Positions 11,808-19,507 of a stretch of DNA of 64,000 nucleotides are shown in pieces (positions within the stretch are counted from its first letter, which is position 1; each line of letters starts with the position of its first letter). The notes beneath the pieces were generated by a model. It did not search any database. It saw only the letters and a program-made list of their open reading frames with translations, and was not told where the DNA came from. Both the position numbers and the translations under genes were made by a program. The DNA comes from Streptomyces dioscori (GTDB lineage Bacteria > Actinomycetota > Actinomycetes > Streptomycetales > Streptomycetaceae): the NCBI RefSeq assembly GCF_003024195.1, contig NZ_KZ679039.1, positions 186,001 to 250,000 of the forward strand, read 5' to 3'.

Positions 11808-11937
11808 GGCCGCGCAGTTCCCCGCGCCCCTTGGGGACGGGGCTGCGCCCCTGTCCTCGGGGCCGCCGGTCGGAGTGTCGCCCTCGGGCCGGTGGGGGTT
11901 GAGCGCGCTGTTCCCCGCGCCCCTCAAGGGCGGGGCT
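11808..11937. repeat. Two dispersed GC-rich elements between convergent genes
   Basis: Reverse-orientation copies at about 11814-11836 and 11901-11927, each followed by a GGGGCTGCGCCCC hairpin motif. The second overlaps the 3' end of the nitroreductase gene and supplies its TGA stop (11924-11926). No gene is seen between 11742 and 11923. Confidence 0.85.
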
Positions 11938-12622
11938 GCGCCCCTGGCTCCGCCCCCTGGTCGTTGATGAAAGTGACTGTCTCTGTGAGTGGTGCGCGGC
12001 CCGTGCGGGGGGTGTGGACCGTGGTGTCCTCGTAGCCGATCGACATTCCGCAGAAGAGGAGGAGGTCGTCCGGGGGCGACAGGGTCTCCGCCACGCTTCG
12101 GTGGAACTTCGCCCACGCCATCTGCGTACAGCTGTGCAGGCCTTCCGCGCGGAGCAGCAGCATGGCGGTCTGCAGGTACATGCCGACGTCGGACCACTGG
12201 GCCGGGCCCAGGTCGCGGTCGATGTAGCAGAACAGGGCGGCGGGCGCGCCGAAGCAGTCCCAGTTCGCGGAGGCGGCCCGCTGGCGTGCCTCCACGTCCT
12301 CGCGCGGGATGCCGAGCGCGCCGTAACGCTGCTCGCCGAAGGCGGACCGGCGTTCCCGGTACGGGGACTTCAGCGCGGGCGGGTACTGCTCGTACTCCGG
12401 CTCGTCGAAGGGGTCGCCCAGGGCCAGGCGCTCACCGGCACGCTTCTTCAGCTCGGCCAGCGGCCCGCCCGTGAGGACGTAGGCGTGCCACGGCTGAAGG
12501 TTCGACGCGGACGGGGCCCAGGCCGCCGCGGACAGTACGCGCTCCAGTACCTCTCGGGGCACATGCCGGTCGGTGAACCCGCGTACGGCCCGCCGGCTCG
12601 TCACCGCCTCGTAGACATCCAT
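11924..12622 (-). CDS. Nitroreductase family protein (FMN-dependent)
   Basis: A 232-residue nitroreductase-fold enzyme expected to reduce nitroaromatics or quinones with NAD(P)H. The N-terminus MDVYEAVTSRRAVRGF carries the SRRxxR FMN-phosphate contact. WAPSASNLQPWHAYVLTG is the conserved SxxNxQPW motif, and the C-terminal LLFCGMSIGY is the family's GxxxG-type end. The last ten or so residues (GAEPGAQPRP) are encoded by a dispersed repeat, so the natural tail may have been replaced. The upstream region carries TCGATACGTTCTCG, shared with the promoter of the neighbouring MarR gene, and a GTATC-ATTC-GATAC dyad. Repression by that MarR is therefore likely. Confidence 0.9.
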   Translation of the reverse strand: MDVYEAVTSRRAVRGFTDRHVPREVLERVLSAAAWAPSASNLQPWHAYVLTGGPLAELKKRAGERLALGDPFDEPEYEQYPPALKSPYRERRSAFGEQRYGALGIPREDVEARQRAASANWDCFGAPAALFCYIDRDLGPAQWSDVGMYLQTAMLLLRAEGLHSCTQMAWAKFHRSVAETLSPPDDLLLFCGMSIGYEDTTVHTPRTGRAPLTETVTFINDQGAEPGAQPRP

Positions 12623-12681
12623 GGTCGTCCGCCTCTCGACTGTGTCAGGTGCTCAGCGTCAACTCCGTTTCACTCACGACA

Positions 12682-12702
12682 GTATCATTCGATACGTTCT
12701 CG
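12682..12702. promoter_or_regulatory. Candidate MarR operator in the nitroreductase promoter
   Basis: GTATC-ATTC-GATAC (12682-12695) is a perfect dyad. It overlaps TCGATACGTTCTCG (12689-12702), a 14-base motif repeated with one change at 13301-13314 in front of the MarR gene itself. Confidence 0.6.
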
Positions 12703-12763
12703 GATCCGACTGTTGTGGAGTGTGCGCGCTTCTGTGTCCGGTTCCGGCCCTGATGTGGCGTGT

Positions 12764-13273
12764 TTACGCGCCGTCGTGCGCCGACGCCTTCTCGTTCGCC
12801 TTCTCCTCGGGGTGGGCGAACCGGGTCAGCAGATCCATCAGCCGCTCGGACTCCCCGGGGCCGAGGTCCGTCACCAGGCGCGCGGACAGCGGCTCCGCCG
12901 AGACGTGGGCCGCGTCGAAGAGTTCGACACCCTGGGGCGTGATCTCCACCGCCCGGACCCGCCGGTCTCCCGGGACGGTTCGGCGGACGGCGAGTCCCTT
13001 GCGCTCCAGGTCGTCCACGACGCGCATGATCCCCGCCTTGTCCGAGCCCGTGGCCGCCACCAGGTCCCGCTGGACCGTGGGTCCGCGGTCGACCAGCACG
13101 ATCAGCACGGCGAAGTGCCGCAACTCGATGCCGAGCGGCCGGAGCGCCTCCTCCATCACCGCCGCCGCGCGCCAGTGGGCCCGCCGCAGCAGCAGGCCGA
13201 GAGCGAAGGGCGAGGCGTCACCGGGGCGGTCGGTCACGCGCGCGGTGGTGTCGGGGGGAAGGTCGCTGGCCAT
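12764..13273 (-). CDS. MarR family transcriptional regulator
   Basis: A 169-residue MarR-type winged-helix protein. Visible core: LRPLGIELRHFAVLIVLVDRGPTVQRDLVAATGSDKAGIMRVVDDLERKGL with the helix-turn-helix at about residues 60-85, then the wing motif RTVPGDRRVRAVEIT. The charged tail ends in EEKANEKASAHDGA. The ATG at 13273 has no obvious ribosome site, so a short or leaderless transcript is possible. Directly upstream is a 21-base dyad (13298-13318) that contains the same 14-base motif found before the nitroreductase gene. This supports autoregulation plus control of nitroreductase, a common MarR pairing for quinone or nitro-compound stress. Confidence 0.9.
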   Translation of the reverse strand: MASDLPPDTTARVTDRPGDASPFALGLLLRRAHWRAAAVMEEALRPLGIELRHFAVLIVLVDRGPTVQRDLVAATGSDKAGIMRVVDDLERKGLAVRRTVPGDRRVRAVEITPQGVELFDAAHVSAEPLSARLVTDLGPGESERLMDLLTRFAHPEEKANEKASAHDGA

Positions 13274-13297
13274 GCGGTCACGGTACAGCGGTCGATC

Positions 13298-13318
13298 CGA
13301 TCGATACGGTCTCGATCG
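13298..13318. promoter_or_regulatory. Candidate MarR autoregulatory operator
   Basis: CGATCGA (13298-13304), a seven-base spacer TACGGTC, then TCGATCG (13312-13318) form a perfect seven-base dyad. Its core TCGATACGGTCTCG matches 12689-12702 at 13 of 14 positions. It lies between the divergent marR and thpR genes. Confidence 0.65.
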
Positions 13319-13340
13319 AGAGGAGCTGTGGGTCTCCTCT
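13319..13340 (+). other. Perfect hairpin in the thpR leader region
   Basis: AGAGGAG (13319-13325) and CTCCTCT (13334-13340) are perfect seven-base arms around an eight-base loop, 14 bases upstream of the thpR ATG. The left arm resembles a ribosome-binding sequence that would be masked when paired. Confidence 0.5.
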
Positions 13341-13354
13341 GGCAGGGTGGCCGT

Positions 13355-13969
13355 ATGAGACTCTTCGCCGCTGTGCTGCCGCCGGAGGACGTGACCGCCG
13401 AACTCGGCGTGGCGGTCGACGGGCTGCGGCGGTCGCCGGGAGCGGCCGAGCACGGGCTGCGGTGGACGACCCGGCCCAGCTGGCACTTCACGCTCGCGTT
13501 CTACGGAGAGGTCGACGAGGTGCTCGTACCGGAACTGTCGGTCCGGCTGGAGCGGTCGGCGCGGCGGACGGATCCGTTTCCGCTGTCCCTGCGGGGCGGG
13601 GGCCGTTTCGGGGACCGGGCGCTGTGGGCGGGCGCCGCGGGGGACGTACGGACCCTGCGGCTGCTCGCCGACCGGGCGGTGGCGGCGGGCCGCAGGGCGG
13701 GGGTGACGCATGAGGAGCACCGGGCCTACCGGCCGCACCTCACGCTGGCGCGCAGCAACCGTGAGTCGGCGGACCTCGCCCCGTACGTGTCCGCGCTGGA
13801 CGGGTTCGAGGGGCGGGTCTGGACGGTGGGGGAACTGTGTCTGGTGCGGAGTCGGCTGCCGGTGTCGGGGGTGGCGGGGGAGCAGCCGCGGTACGAGGTG
13901 CTAGCGCGGTGGCCCCTCGGCGGGCCGCCGGGCGGGCCCCCTGGCGGACCCCGAGGCGGAGTGGCCTGA
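13355..13969 (+). CDS. thpR: RNA 2',3'-cyclic phosphodiesterase (2H family)
   Basis: A 204-residue member of the 2H phosphoesterase superfamily, which opens 2',3'-cyclic phosphates or reverses 2'-5' RNA joining. Both catalytic HxT motifs are present: HFTL at about residues 46-49 (in TRPSWHFTLAFYGEV) and HLTL at about residues 129-132 (in YRPHLTLAR). The N-terminus MRLFAAVLPPEDV is typical of ThpR. The last 20 residues are a low-complexity Gly-Pro tail (GGPPGGPPGGPRGG) outside the fold. It is divergent from the MarR gene and a perfect hairpin lies in its leader. A 29-residue membrane peptide gene follows 23 bases downstream. Confidence 0.9.
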   Translation: MRLFAAVLPPEDVTAELGVAVDGLRRSPGAAEHGLRWTTRPSWHFTLAFYGEVDEVLVPELSVRLERSARRTDPFPLSLRGGGRFGDRALWAGAAGDVRTLRLLADRAVAAGRRAGVTHEEHRAYRPHLTLARSNRESADLAPYVSALDGFEGRVWTVGELCLVRSRLPVSGVAGEQPRYEVLARWPLGGPPGGPPGGPRGGVA

Positions 13970-13992
13970 GGGCGGGCGGTTACGCTCGGTGC

Positions 13993-14082
13993 GTGGACCC
14001 GAAGACGCGGAACCGGATCATGGCCGGGGTGCTTGTGCTGATGTTCGTCGTGGTGGCTTTGGCGGCGGCCGTAGGTAGGTGA
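13993..14082 (+). CDS. Small single-helix membrane peptide
   Basis: A 29-residue open frame starting GTG at 13993 and reading MDPKTRNRIMAGVLVLMFVV followed by more hydrophobic residues. A basic N-terminus precedes one 18-residue hydrophobic helix ending just before GR, a topology expected for a small inner-membrane peptide with the N-terminus inside. GAGGGCGG about 20 bases upstream is a poor ribosome site. It follows thpR by 23 bases and may be co-transcribed. Small proteins of this shape are conserved in Streptomyces to my recollection, but no function is known. Confidence 0.55.
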   Translation: MDPKTRNRIMAGVLVLMFVVVALAAAVGR

Positions 14083-14115
14083 CGACCGCCGCCTCGCCGT
14101 GGTGCGTTTCGTAGC

Positions 14116-14185
14116 GCGCGGCTGCGGGTGCGTCGTGGCTGGCCGCGCAGTTCGCCGCGCCCCTTCAGGGCGCCCCTGTCGGGGC
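14116..14185. repeat. Dispersed GC-rich element, variant copy with extended flank
   Basis: A reverse-orientation copy whose core reads GCGCAGTTCGCCGCGCCCCTT, one base off consensus. The upstream extension GGGTGCGTCGTGGCTGGCC is the same tail seen beside the copies at 53 and 61 kb. It lies between convergent genes. Confidence 0.75.
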
Positions 14186-14217
14186 GGCCCATCAAGGTGT
14201 CGGCTGCCCAGGTGGGG

Positions 14218-15210
14218 CTACCAGGCGAAGGCCTCCGGGGACGGGCCCGGGCCCGGGAAGATCTCGTCCAGGGCGGTGAGGACCTCGTCGCCCAGTTCGA
14301 GCTCGACGGCTCGGAGTGCGGACTCCAGTTGTTCGGCGGTGCGCGGGCCGACGATCGGGCCCGTGACGCCGGGGCGCGTCAGCAGCCAGGCCAGCGCCGC
14401 TTCGCCGGGCTCGATGCCGTGCTTGTCGAGCAGATCCTCGTACGACTGGACCCGCGCGCGGCCCGCGGGGTCGGCGAGGGTGTCGGCGGCCCGGCCGCTC
14501 GCCCGGCGCCCGCCCTGGACCTCCTTCTTGAGGACTCCGCCCAGCAGACCGCCCTGCAGGGGCGACCACGGGATGACGCCGAGCCCGTACTCCTGCGCGG
14601 CCGGGATGACCTCCATCTCGGCGCGGCGCTCGGCGAGGTTGTAGAGGCACTGCTCGCTGACGAGGCCGATGGTGCCGCCGCGGCGGGCGGCGATCTCGTT
14701 GGCCTGGGCGATCTTGTAGCCGGGGAAGTTGGAGGACCCGGCGTACAGGATCTTGCCCTGCTGGACCAGGACGTCGATCGCCTGCCAGATCTCCTCGAAC
14801 GGGGTGTCGCGGTCGATGTGGTGGAACTGGTAGACGTCGATGTAGTCGGTGCCGAGCCGCTTGAGGCTGGCGTCCACCGCGCGCCGGATGTTGAGCGCGG
14901 AGAGCTTGTCGTGGTTGGGCCAGGCGTCGCCCTCGGCGGCCATGTTGCCGTACACCTTGGTGGCGAGCACGGTCCGGTCGCGGCGGCCGTCGCCCTGGGC
15001 GAACCAGGAGCCGACGATTTCCTCGGTACGGCCCTTGTTCGCGCCCCAGCCGTACACGTTGGCGGTGTCGAAGTAGTTGATGCCCGCGTCCAGCGCCGCG
15101 TCCATGATCGCGTGACTGTCGGCCTCGTCCGTCTGCGGACCGAAGTTCATGGTCCCGAGAACGAGCCGGCTGACCTTGAGTCCTGTGCGTCCCAGCTGCG
15201 TGTACTTCAT
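14218..15210 (-). CDS. Aldo/keto reductase
   Basis: A 330-residue (alpha/beta)8 NADPH-dependent carbonyl reductase. The catalytic tetrad can be placed: Asp and Tyr in DTANVYG (about residues 50-56), Lys in VLATKVYG (about residue 85) and His in YQFHHID (about residue 128). The N-terminus MKYTQLGRTGLKVSRLVLGTMNFG is characteristic of the YdhF/Tas-like AKR subfamily. GPIVGPRTAEQL near residue 285 is the cofactor phosphate loop. The physiological substrate is unknown. It is a single gene, convergent with the small membrane peptide gene and separated from it by a repeat element. No clear ribosome site precedes the ATG. Confidence 0.92.
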   Translation of the reverse strand: MKYTQLGRTGLKVSRLVLGTMNFGPQTDEADSHAIMDAALDAGINYFDTANVYGWGANKGRTEEIVGSWFAQGDGRRDRTVLATKVYGNMAAEGDAWPNHDKLSALNIRRAVDASLKRLGTDYIDVYQFHHIDRDTPFEEIWQAIDVLVQQGKILYAGSSNFPGYKIAQANEIAARRGGTIGLVSEQCLYNLAERRAEMEVIPAAQEYGLGVIPWSPLQGGLLGGVLKKEVQGGRRASGRAADTLADPAGRARVQSYEDLLDKHGIEPGEAALAWLLTRPGVTGPIVGPRTAEQLESALRAVELELGDEVLTALDEIFPGPGPSPEAFAW

Positions 15211-15297
15211 GGTTCACAGCCAACGTGGTCGAGTGCGCTCTAGGCAACACCCCGCTCCGCAGCTCCGCGGCGAACGTCGGGGCGGGGGCCAGGGGGG

Positions 15298-15771
15298 CTA
15301 GTCGCCGAACTCGTCGAAGTCCATGTTCGCGATGGCCAGGTTGCAGTGCATCTCGTGCGGGGTTTCCAGGGCCGGTATGCGGTACGGCGCGGTGCGTTCC
15401 TCCGGGTCGGGGCTCACCGCGAGGAGGGTCGGCTCGGGGCCCTCCATGCTGGCGCGGTCGGCGAGGAAGACCACCGGCCATCCGCTCTCGGCGGCATCCT
15501 CCCCGTCCTCGTCCCCGCCCCCGTCGCTGTCCCTGTCCTCGGGTGCGGTGAGAGCGGCGAGGACGTCGGCGGGGGTCGCGTCCGCCCACGCCGGGTCGTC
15601 CACGCGGACGATCTCCTCCTTGGAACGGCCGTTGTCCTCGTCGTCCTCGTCGAAGACCCACGGCTTGTCCAGGGCGTCCAGCACCCGCTGCCAGGCGTCG
15701 TCGTCGCGGTAGTCGGTACGCACGAGCAGCATGGGCGGGTAGTCGGCGTCGGTCTTCGGCAGAACTCGCAC
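15298..15771 (-). CDS. DUF6924-type protein
   Basis: A 157-residue acidic protein. It starts at GTG 15771 (VRVLPKTDADYPPMLLVRTDYRDDDAWQRV) because GGAAAGAG sits nine bases upstream; the frame stays open to 15876 without a better site. The N-terminal 'LLVRTDYRDDDAW' pattern and the later WPVVFLADRASM strand match what I recall of the actinobacterial DUF6924 family, of unknown function. A very acidic linker (DRDSDGGGDEDGEDAAES) separates two halves. No catalytic residues or membrane segments are evident. It is divergent from the LRV repeat protein gene. Confidence 0.65.
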   Translation of the reverse strand: MRVLPKTDADYPPMLLVRTDYRDDDAWQRVLDALDKPWVFDEDDEDNGRSKEEIVRVDDPAWADATPADVLAALTAPEDRDSDGGGDEDGEDAAESGWPVVFLADRASMEGPEPTLLAVSPDPEERTAPYRIPALETPHEMHCNLAIANMDFDEFGD

Positions 15772-15917
15772 GGATCGGCACTCTTTCCAACGGGCGGCGT
15801 CAGGAGCCGCGTTGACGGTGATCCGAAGCGTAGGGGGAGGGTCTGACAACGGGATCCGACCACGGGGTCCGACCACGGGGTCCGACAGCCGGGGCCGGGG
15901 CCGGGCAGGATGCCTCT

Positions 15918-17450
15918 GTGCTTCATCACCTACTGAGCGGGCTCGCCGCCAATCCGGCCCTGCCGTCCGAGCTGGTCGACCGGCTGATCTCCGTCGCGGA
16001 CGACGACCTCGCCGACGACCTCGCCTGTCGCGCGGACCTCAGCCGTGCGCAGGCGCTCGCGCTGGCCGAGCGGGTCGAGGAGGGCGCGGTGCGGCTCGCG
16101 TACGAGGGCCGGTTGACCGCGGCCGACGTGGATCCGGCGGTTCGGCCGGACGCCGCCCTCGTTCTGCTCGACCAGGGCGCCGGCGTCAGCCATCCGGAGT
16201 GGGCGCGTCTTCTCGCCGCGGACCCGGATCATGAGCGCCGGGAGAAACTGGCGGCCTGCCCCGGCCTCCCGCCCGATGTGGTGGACGTCCTCGCGGCGGA
16301 CCCGGACATACGGGTGGTCGCCGAGCTGGCCCTGTGGACGACGACCCCGGACGTCACCACGAGACTCGCGGCGCATCCGCACGCCGAGGTGCGCCGGACG
16401 GTGGCGGCCAACGAGGCGACCCCGCCCGCCACGCTTGCGGCCCTGCTCACGGGAGCAGGACAACCGGCCGCGCGCCACTGCCTGGTCTGCGACCGCGAGG
16501 AGATCCCCTTCGTCCACGATCCGCAGTGCTCTCGCCCCGACTGCGAGCTGTTGGCGGGGGCTTCCTGCGACGGCTCCCACGAGTCCACCGCCCACCGCAC
16601 GTGGGAGGCGGCGCTCCGCAACCCCGCCACCCCGGTCGAGTCGGTCGCCGCTTTCGCGGACCACCCGTCGATGCTGCTGCGCTGGGCGCTCGCCACCCGC
16701 CAGGACCTGCCCCGGCAGGCGTACGTGCGGCTGGCCGCGGACCCGGCTCCCGGTATCCGCGCGGACATCGCGGAGAATCCCGCGCTCGACGAGGCTCTGA
16801 TCCGGGTGATGGCCGACGACCGCGACCCGGCGGTGCGCCGCGCGCTCGCGCACCATCCGCGCGTACCCCTCGACGTACTCACTCAGCTGGCCGGAACCGC
16901 CAAGGCGGGCAACACCCTGCTGCCCCGCATCGCCGCCGCCTCACTGGCCGAGCTGCGGTGGCTGGCTGCGTCACCGGACCCGGTCGCCCGCATGCTCGTG
17001 GCCCACCGGCGGGATCTGCCGCCCGCTATACGCGACCAGCTGGCCGACGACCCGGACGCGAAGGTGGTCAAGGCCGTGGCTCCCCACCCCGGCCTCACCG
17101 AGGCGCAGTTGCGCGCCATGGTCGTACGCCACGGTGTACGGGTCCTGGCCAAGGTGGCGACCAATCCGGACGCGACCCCGGCCCTGCTGGACGAACTGAC
17201 CCGGCACGAACCACCGGTGCAGAAGGCGTTCCGCGAGATCGCCCGGCATTCCGCGGCGCCCGCCTCCGCGCTGCTCGCCTGCCTGGCGGACCGGCAGGCC
17301 CGACCGATAGCAGCCGCTCACCCGGCTCTCCCGCCACCGGTCATCACGGAACTGCTCACGGACACGGACTGGCAGGTGGCGGAAGCGGCGGCGTCGAATC
17401 CGGCTCTGCCGCTTGCCGCGATGTCGGATCTGGCGTGGCATCGGGACTGA
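15918..17450 (+). CDS. Leucine-rich repeat variant (LRV) protein with a central cysteine cluster
   Basis: A 510-residue protein built of tandem helical repeats of about 24 residues of the form 'ANPALPSELVDRLI', 'ADPDIRVVAELAL' and 'AHPHAEVRRTVAANEATPPATL'. This is the leucine-rich variant pattern related to HEAT repeats. The solenoid probably mediates protein binding. Interrupting it is a cysteine cluster at C188, C191, C204, C209 and C217 (CLVCDREEIPF, then CSRPDCELL) that could hold zinc or an iron-sulfur cluster; LRV proteins with a 4Fe-4S domain are known from Azotobacter. The GTG start is preceded by a weak purine run. The gene stands alone and its partner is unknown. Confidence 0.75.
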   Translation: MLHHLLSGLAANPALPSELVDRLISVADDDLADDLACRADLSRAQALALAERVEEGAVRLAYEGRLTAADVDPAVRPDAALVLLDQGAGVSHPEWARLLAADPDHERREKLAACPGLPPDVVDVLAADPDIRVVAELALWTTTPDVTTRLAAHPHAEVRRTVAANEATPPATLAALLTGAGQPAARHCLVCDREEIPFVHDPQCSRPDCELLAGASCDGSHESTAHRTWEAALRNPATPVESVAAFADHPSMLLRWALATRQDLPRQAYVRLAADPAPGIRADIAENPALDEALIRVMADDRDPAVRRALAHHPRVPLDVLTQLAGTAKAGNTLLPRIAAASLAELRWLAASPDPVARMLVAHRRDLPPAIRDQLADDPDAKVVKAVAPHPGLTEAQLRAMVVRHGVRVLAKVATNPDATPALLDELTRHEPPVQKAFREIARHSAAPASALLACLADRQARPIAAAHPALPPPVITELLTDTDWQVAEAAASNPALPLAAMSDLAWHRD

Positions 17451-17566
17451 CGACCCGCCGGTCCGGACGGTCCACAACACCTTTGTACGGGGTTGCATGC
17501 GAAGGGTGAGGGCTGTGCGGGGGCGGTCTGGGGTATGGCGGTCTCCAGGCAGATGAGGAGAGTGGT

Positions 17567-18415
17567 GTGGAGCCGGTAGAACTCCGTCGGGCCATCGCGG
17601 CAGGGCGAGCGACCGCTTCCGAGCTGGGTTTACGGGTCGACGAGGTGATCGTCGTCCACGACTCGGACCGTGTGGCCCTGCGCCTGACCGGCTGCGATGT
17701 GCTGGCCCGGGTCGCGCCTCTGGGGCATCTGGCCGATTCCGAGTTCGAGGTGGAGGTCGCACGGCGTCTCGTCGACGTCGACGCGCCGGTGGCCGAACTC
17801 GATCCTCGGGTCGAACCGCGTGTCCACCTGCGTGACGACTTCGCCATCTCGCTCTGGGCCTACTACGAACCGGTGGGCCCGGAGATCGCCCCGGCCGACT
17901 ACGCGGACGCGTTCGCACGGCACCATGCCGCTCTGCGCCGGATCGATCTGGCCGCCGCCGCACCGCACTTCACCGACCGGGTCGCCGTGGCGTCGAGGGA
18001 GGTGGACGACCGGAGCCGGTCCCCTGAACTGTCCGACACCGACCGCGAACTCCTCAGCACCACCCTGAGCGGACTGAGCGCCGCGATCGGCGTCGGCAGC
18101 GCCGGCGAGCAGTTGCTGCACGGCGAACCCCATCCGGGAAATCTCCTGAACACGAGGAGGGGGCCGTTGTTCGTCGACCTCGGCACGTGTTGCCGGGGGC
18201 CGGTCGAGTTCGACCTCGCTCATGCGCCTGAGGAAGTGGGACGGCTTTATGCGGGCGCCGACCCCGACCTCGTGCACCGGTGCCGCGCCCTCAACTGGGC
18301 GCTGTTCTCGGCGTGGCGCTGGCGCCGGGACGACGGGGTGCCCGACCGGGACCACTGGAGAGCGGAAGGGCTCGAACGGGTTCGTACCGCGCTCGATCAG
18401 TGCGGGCTGGGCTGA
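17567..18415 (+). CDS. APH-type phosphotransferase with a TTA codon
   Basis: A 282-residue protein of the aminoglycoside-phosphotransferase/choline-kinase fold. The catalytic loop LLHGEPHPGNLL (about residues 183-194) matches the HGxxxxxN pattern with Glu in place of the usual catalytic Asp. FVDLGTC (about 201-207) supplies the metal-binding Asp. Transfer of ATP phosphate to a hydroxylated small molecule is inferred and the substrate is unknown. AGGAG lies six bases upstream of the GTG start. Codon 22 is TTA (17630-17632), the rare leucine codon read by the bldA tRNA in Streptomyces, so translation may be limited to late growth. Its 3' end overlaps the convergent DUF397 gene by 19 bases. Confidence 0.85.
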   Translation: MEPVELRRAIAAGRATASELGLRVDEVIVVHDSDRVALRLTGCDVLARVAPLGHLADSEFEVEVARRLVDVDAPVAELDPRVEPRVHLRDDFAISLWAYYEPVGPEIAPADYADAFARHHAALRRIDLAAAAPHFTDRVAVASREVDDRSRSPELSDTDRELLSTTLSGLSAAIGVGSAGEQLLHGEPHPGNLLNTRRGPLFVDLGTCCRGPVEFDLAHAPEEVGRLYAGADPDLVHRCRALNWALFSAWRWRRDDGVPDRDHWRAEGLERVRTALDQCGLG

Positions 18416-18615
18416 TCGCTTCCGTACGTGGCCGCGTACGGGAGGAAGGCGGACCATGTCGCCGGGGCGATGGTGAGGGTGGGGGCGTTGGGGGTTTTGG
18501 AGTCGCGGATGTGGATCGTGGGGAGGGAGGTGGTCTGGGGTATGGCTATCTCCAGGCATTCGCCGCCCTGGCTGCCGCTGTAGCTGCTCTTGAACCACTT
18601 GAGGTCCGTGTTCAT
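18397..18615 (-). CDS. DUF397 domain protein
   Basis: A 72-residue protein of the DUF397 family, recognised by LKWFKSSYSGSQGGECLEIA near the N-terminus, the later IRDSKTPNAPTLTIAPATWSAFL and the family length. In Streptomyces these acidic proteins sit directly downstream of an XRE/DUF5753 regulator and are thought to be its antagonist or antitoxin-like partner. Here the start ATG overlaps the stop of that regulator by four bases (ATGA), so they are translationally coupled. The C-terminal tail (YAATYGSDQPSPH) runs past the domain and overlaps the end of the convergent phosphotransferase gene. Confidence 0.9.
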   Translation of the reverse strand: MNTDLKWFKSSYSGSQGGECLEIAIPQTTSLPTIHIRDSKTPNAPTLTIAPATWSAFLPYAATYGSDQPSPH

Positions 18616-19424
18616 AGTGCGTCTGCCACTCGTTCGATCAACTTCGTCGACTCCTCGGGGCTGAGTGCCTGAGCTCGCAGAATGCCATACTGCGCGAAAA
18701 GGTCCCCCAGGTTGGGCTGTTGGTCCACAAAGTAGCCACCGCCCGGGCCCTCGACGTATGCGAGTCGGTCGCGCTCGGCGGTCTCCACCAGGATCATCGG
18801 ACCGTTCAGCCCGGCGTGGACCTCGCGGTTGTGGGGCATCACCTGGATCCCGACGTTGCGCTGTTGCCCGAGTTCAAGCATGTGGCTCAGCTGTTCTTTG
18901 AGGGTCGCGGGGCCGCCCAGAGGTCGCGTCAGTGTGTGCTCCTCCAGTACGAAGTCGACGAGCGGTGCGGGCTTGCGCTGCAGGACTTTCTGACGTTCGA
19001 GGCGGGCCGACACTCGGGCCTCGACCTCGTCGTCCTCCAACGGCGGGCAGTGGCAGTTGAAGATCGCGCGTGCGTATCCCTCCGCCTGGAGCATCCCGGG
19101 AACCACATGGTTCGCGTACATGCTGATGGCGGCGGCCTTCGCTTCCAACTCGGCGTAGTCCTCGAACCATGTGGGGAAGCGACTGGTCTGCAACTGCTTG
19201 CCCGCCGTGAGAAGTGCACCTTGTGCACCTAGTGCCTCATCCGCGATCGCGACGAGTCGTCCCTTGGGAGGCCGTTCGCCTCGCTCCACCATTGCCACTT
19301 GGGACTTGGAATAGCCGACCTGCCCACCCAACCCCTCCTGCGTCATCCCGGCCCGTTCGCGGAAGAACCGCAGCAACGAGCCGAACATCTCCAGGTTGCT
19401 GGAGCTCTGTTCACTGGTGTGCAC
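18612..19424 (-). CDS. XRE family regulator with DUF5753 domain
   Basis: A 270-residue regulator. The N-terminal Cro/C1-type helix-turn-helix is clear (GMTQEGLGGQVGYSKSQVAM, about residues 36-55). The C-terminal two thirds form the DUF5753 domain: VVPGMLQAEGYARAIF, then FVLEEHTLTRPLGG, QVMPHNREVHAGL and the closing LSPEESTKLIERV. These regulators pair with DUF397 proteins and often influence antibiotic production or differentiation. GTG 19424 was chosen because GGGGAGG lies about five bases upstream, although the frame extends to 19526. Three GTGCAC palindromes spaced 20 and 10 bases apart cover the start region and may be its own operator. Confidence 0.88.
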   Translation of the reverse strand: MHTSEQSSSNLEMFGSLLRFFRERAGMTQEGLGGQVGYSKSQVAMVERGERPPKGRLVAIADEALGAQGALLTAGKQLQTSRFPTWFEDYAELEAKAAAISMYANHVVPGMLQAEGYARAIFNCHCPPLEDDEVEARVSARLERQKVLQRKPAPLVDFVLEEHTLTRPLGGPATLKEQLSHMLELGQQRNVGIQVMPHNREVHAGLNGPMILVETAERDRLAYVEGPGGGYFVDQQPNLGDLFAQYGILRAQALSPEESTKLIERVADAL

Positions 19425-19454
19425 AACGACCTCCCCAAGTGCACAGACGTGCAC
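19419..19454. promoter_or_regulatory. GTGCAC hexamer array at the XRE start
   Basis: GTGCAC occurs at 19419-19424, 19439-19444 and 19449-19454, spaced 20 and 10 bases (two turns and one turn). The first copy includes the GTG start codon of the XRE gene. Face-of-helix phasing suggests a multimeric regulator site, probably autoregulatory. Confidence 0.45.
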
Positions 19455-19507
19455 GGACTCCACGTAACCCTGGTCACAGTATGTGAGCGGCCGTAAGCAT
19501 TTGCTCC

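Noticed and set aside
12014..13354. Plus-strand frame upstream of and in frame with thpR
   Set aside because: It runs antisense through the nitroreductase and MarR genes. The true ThpR start is ATG 13355.
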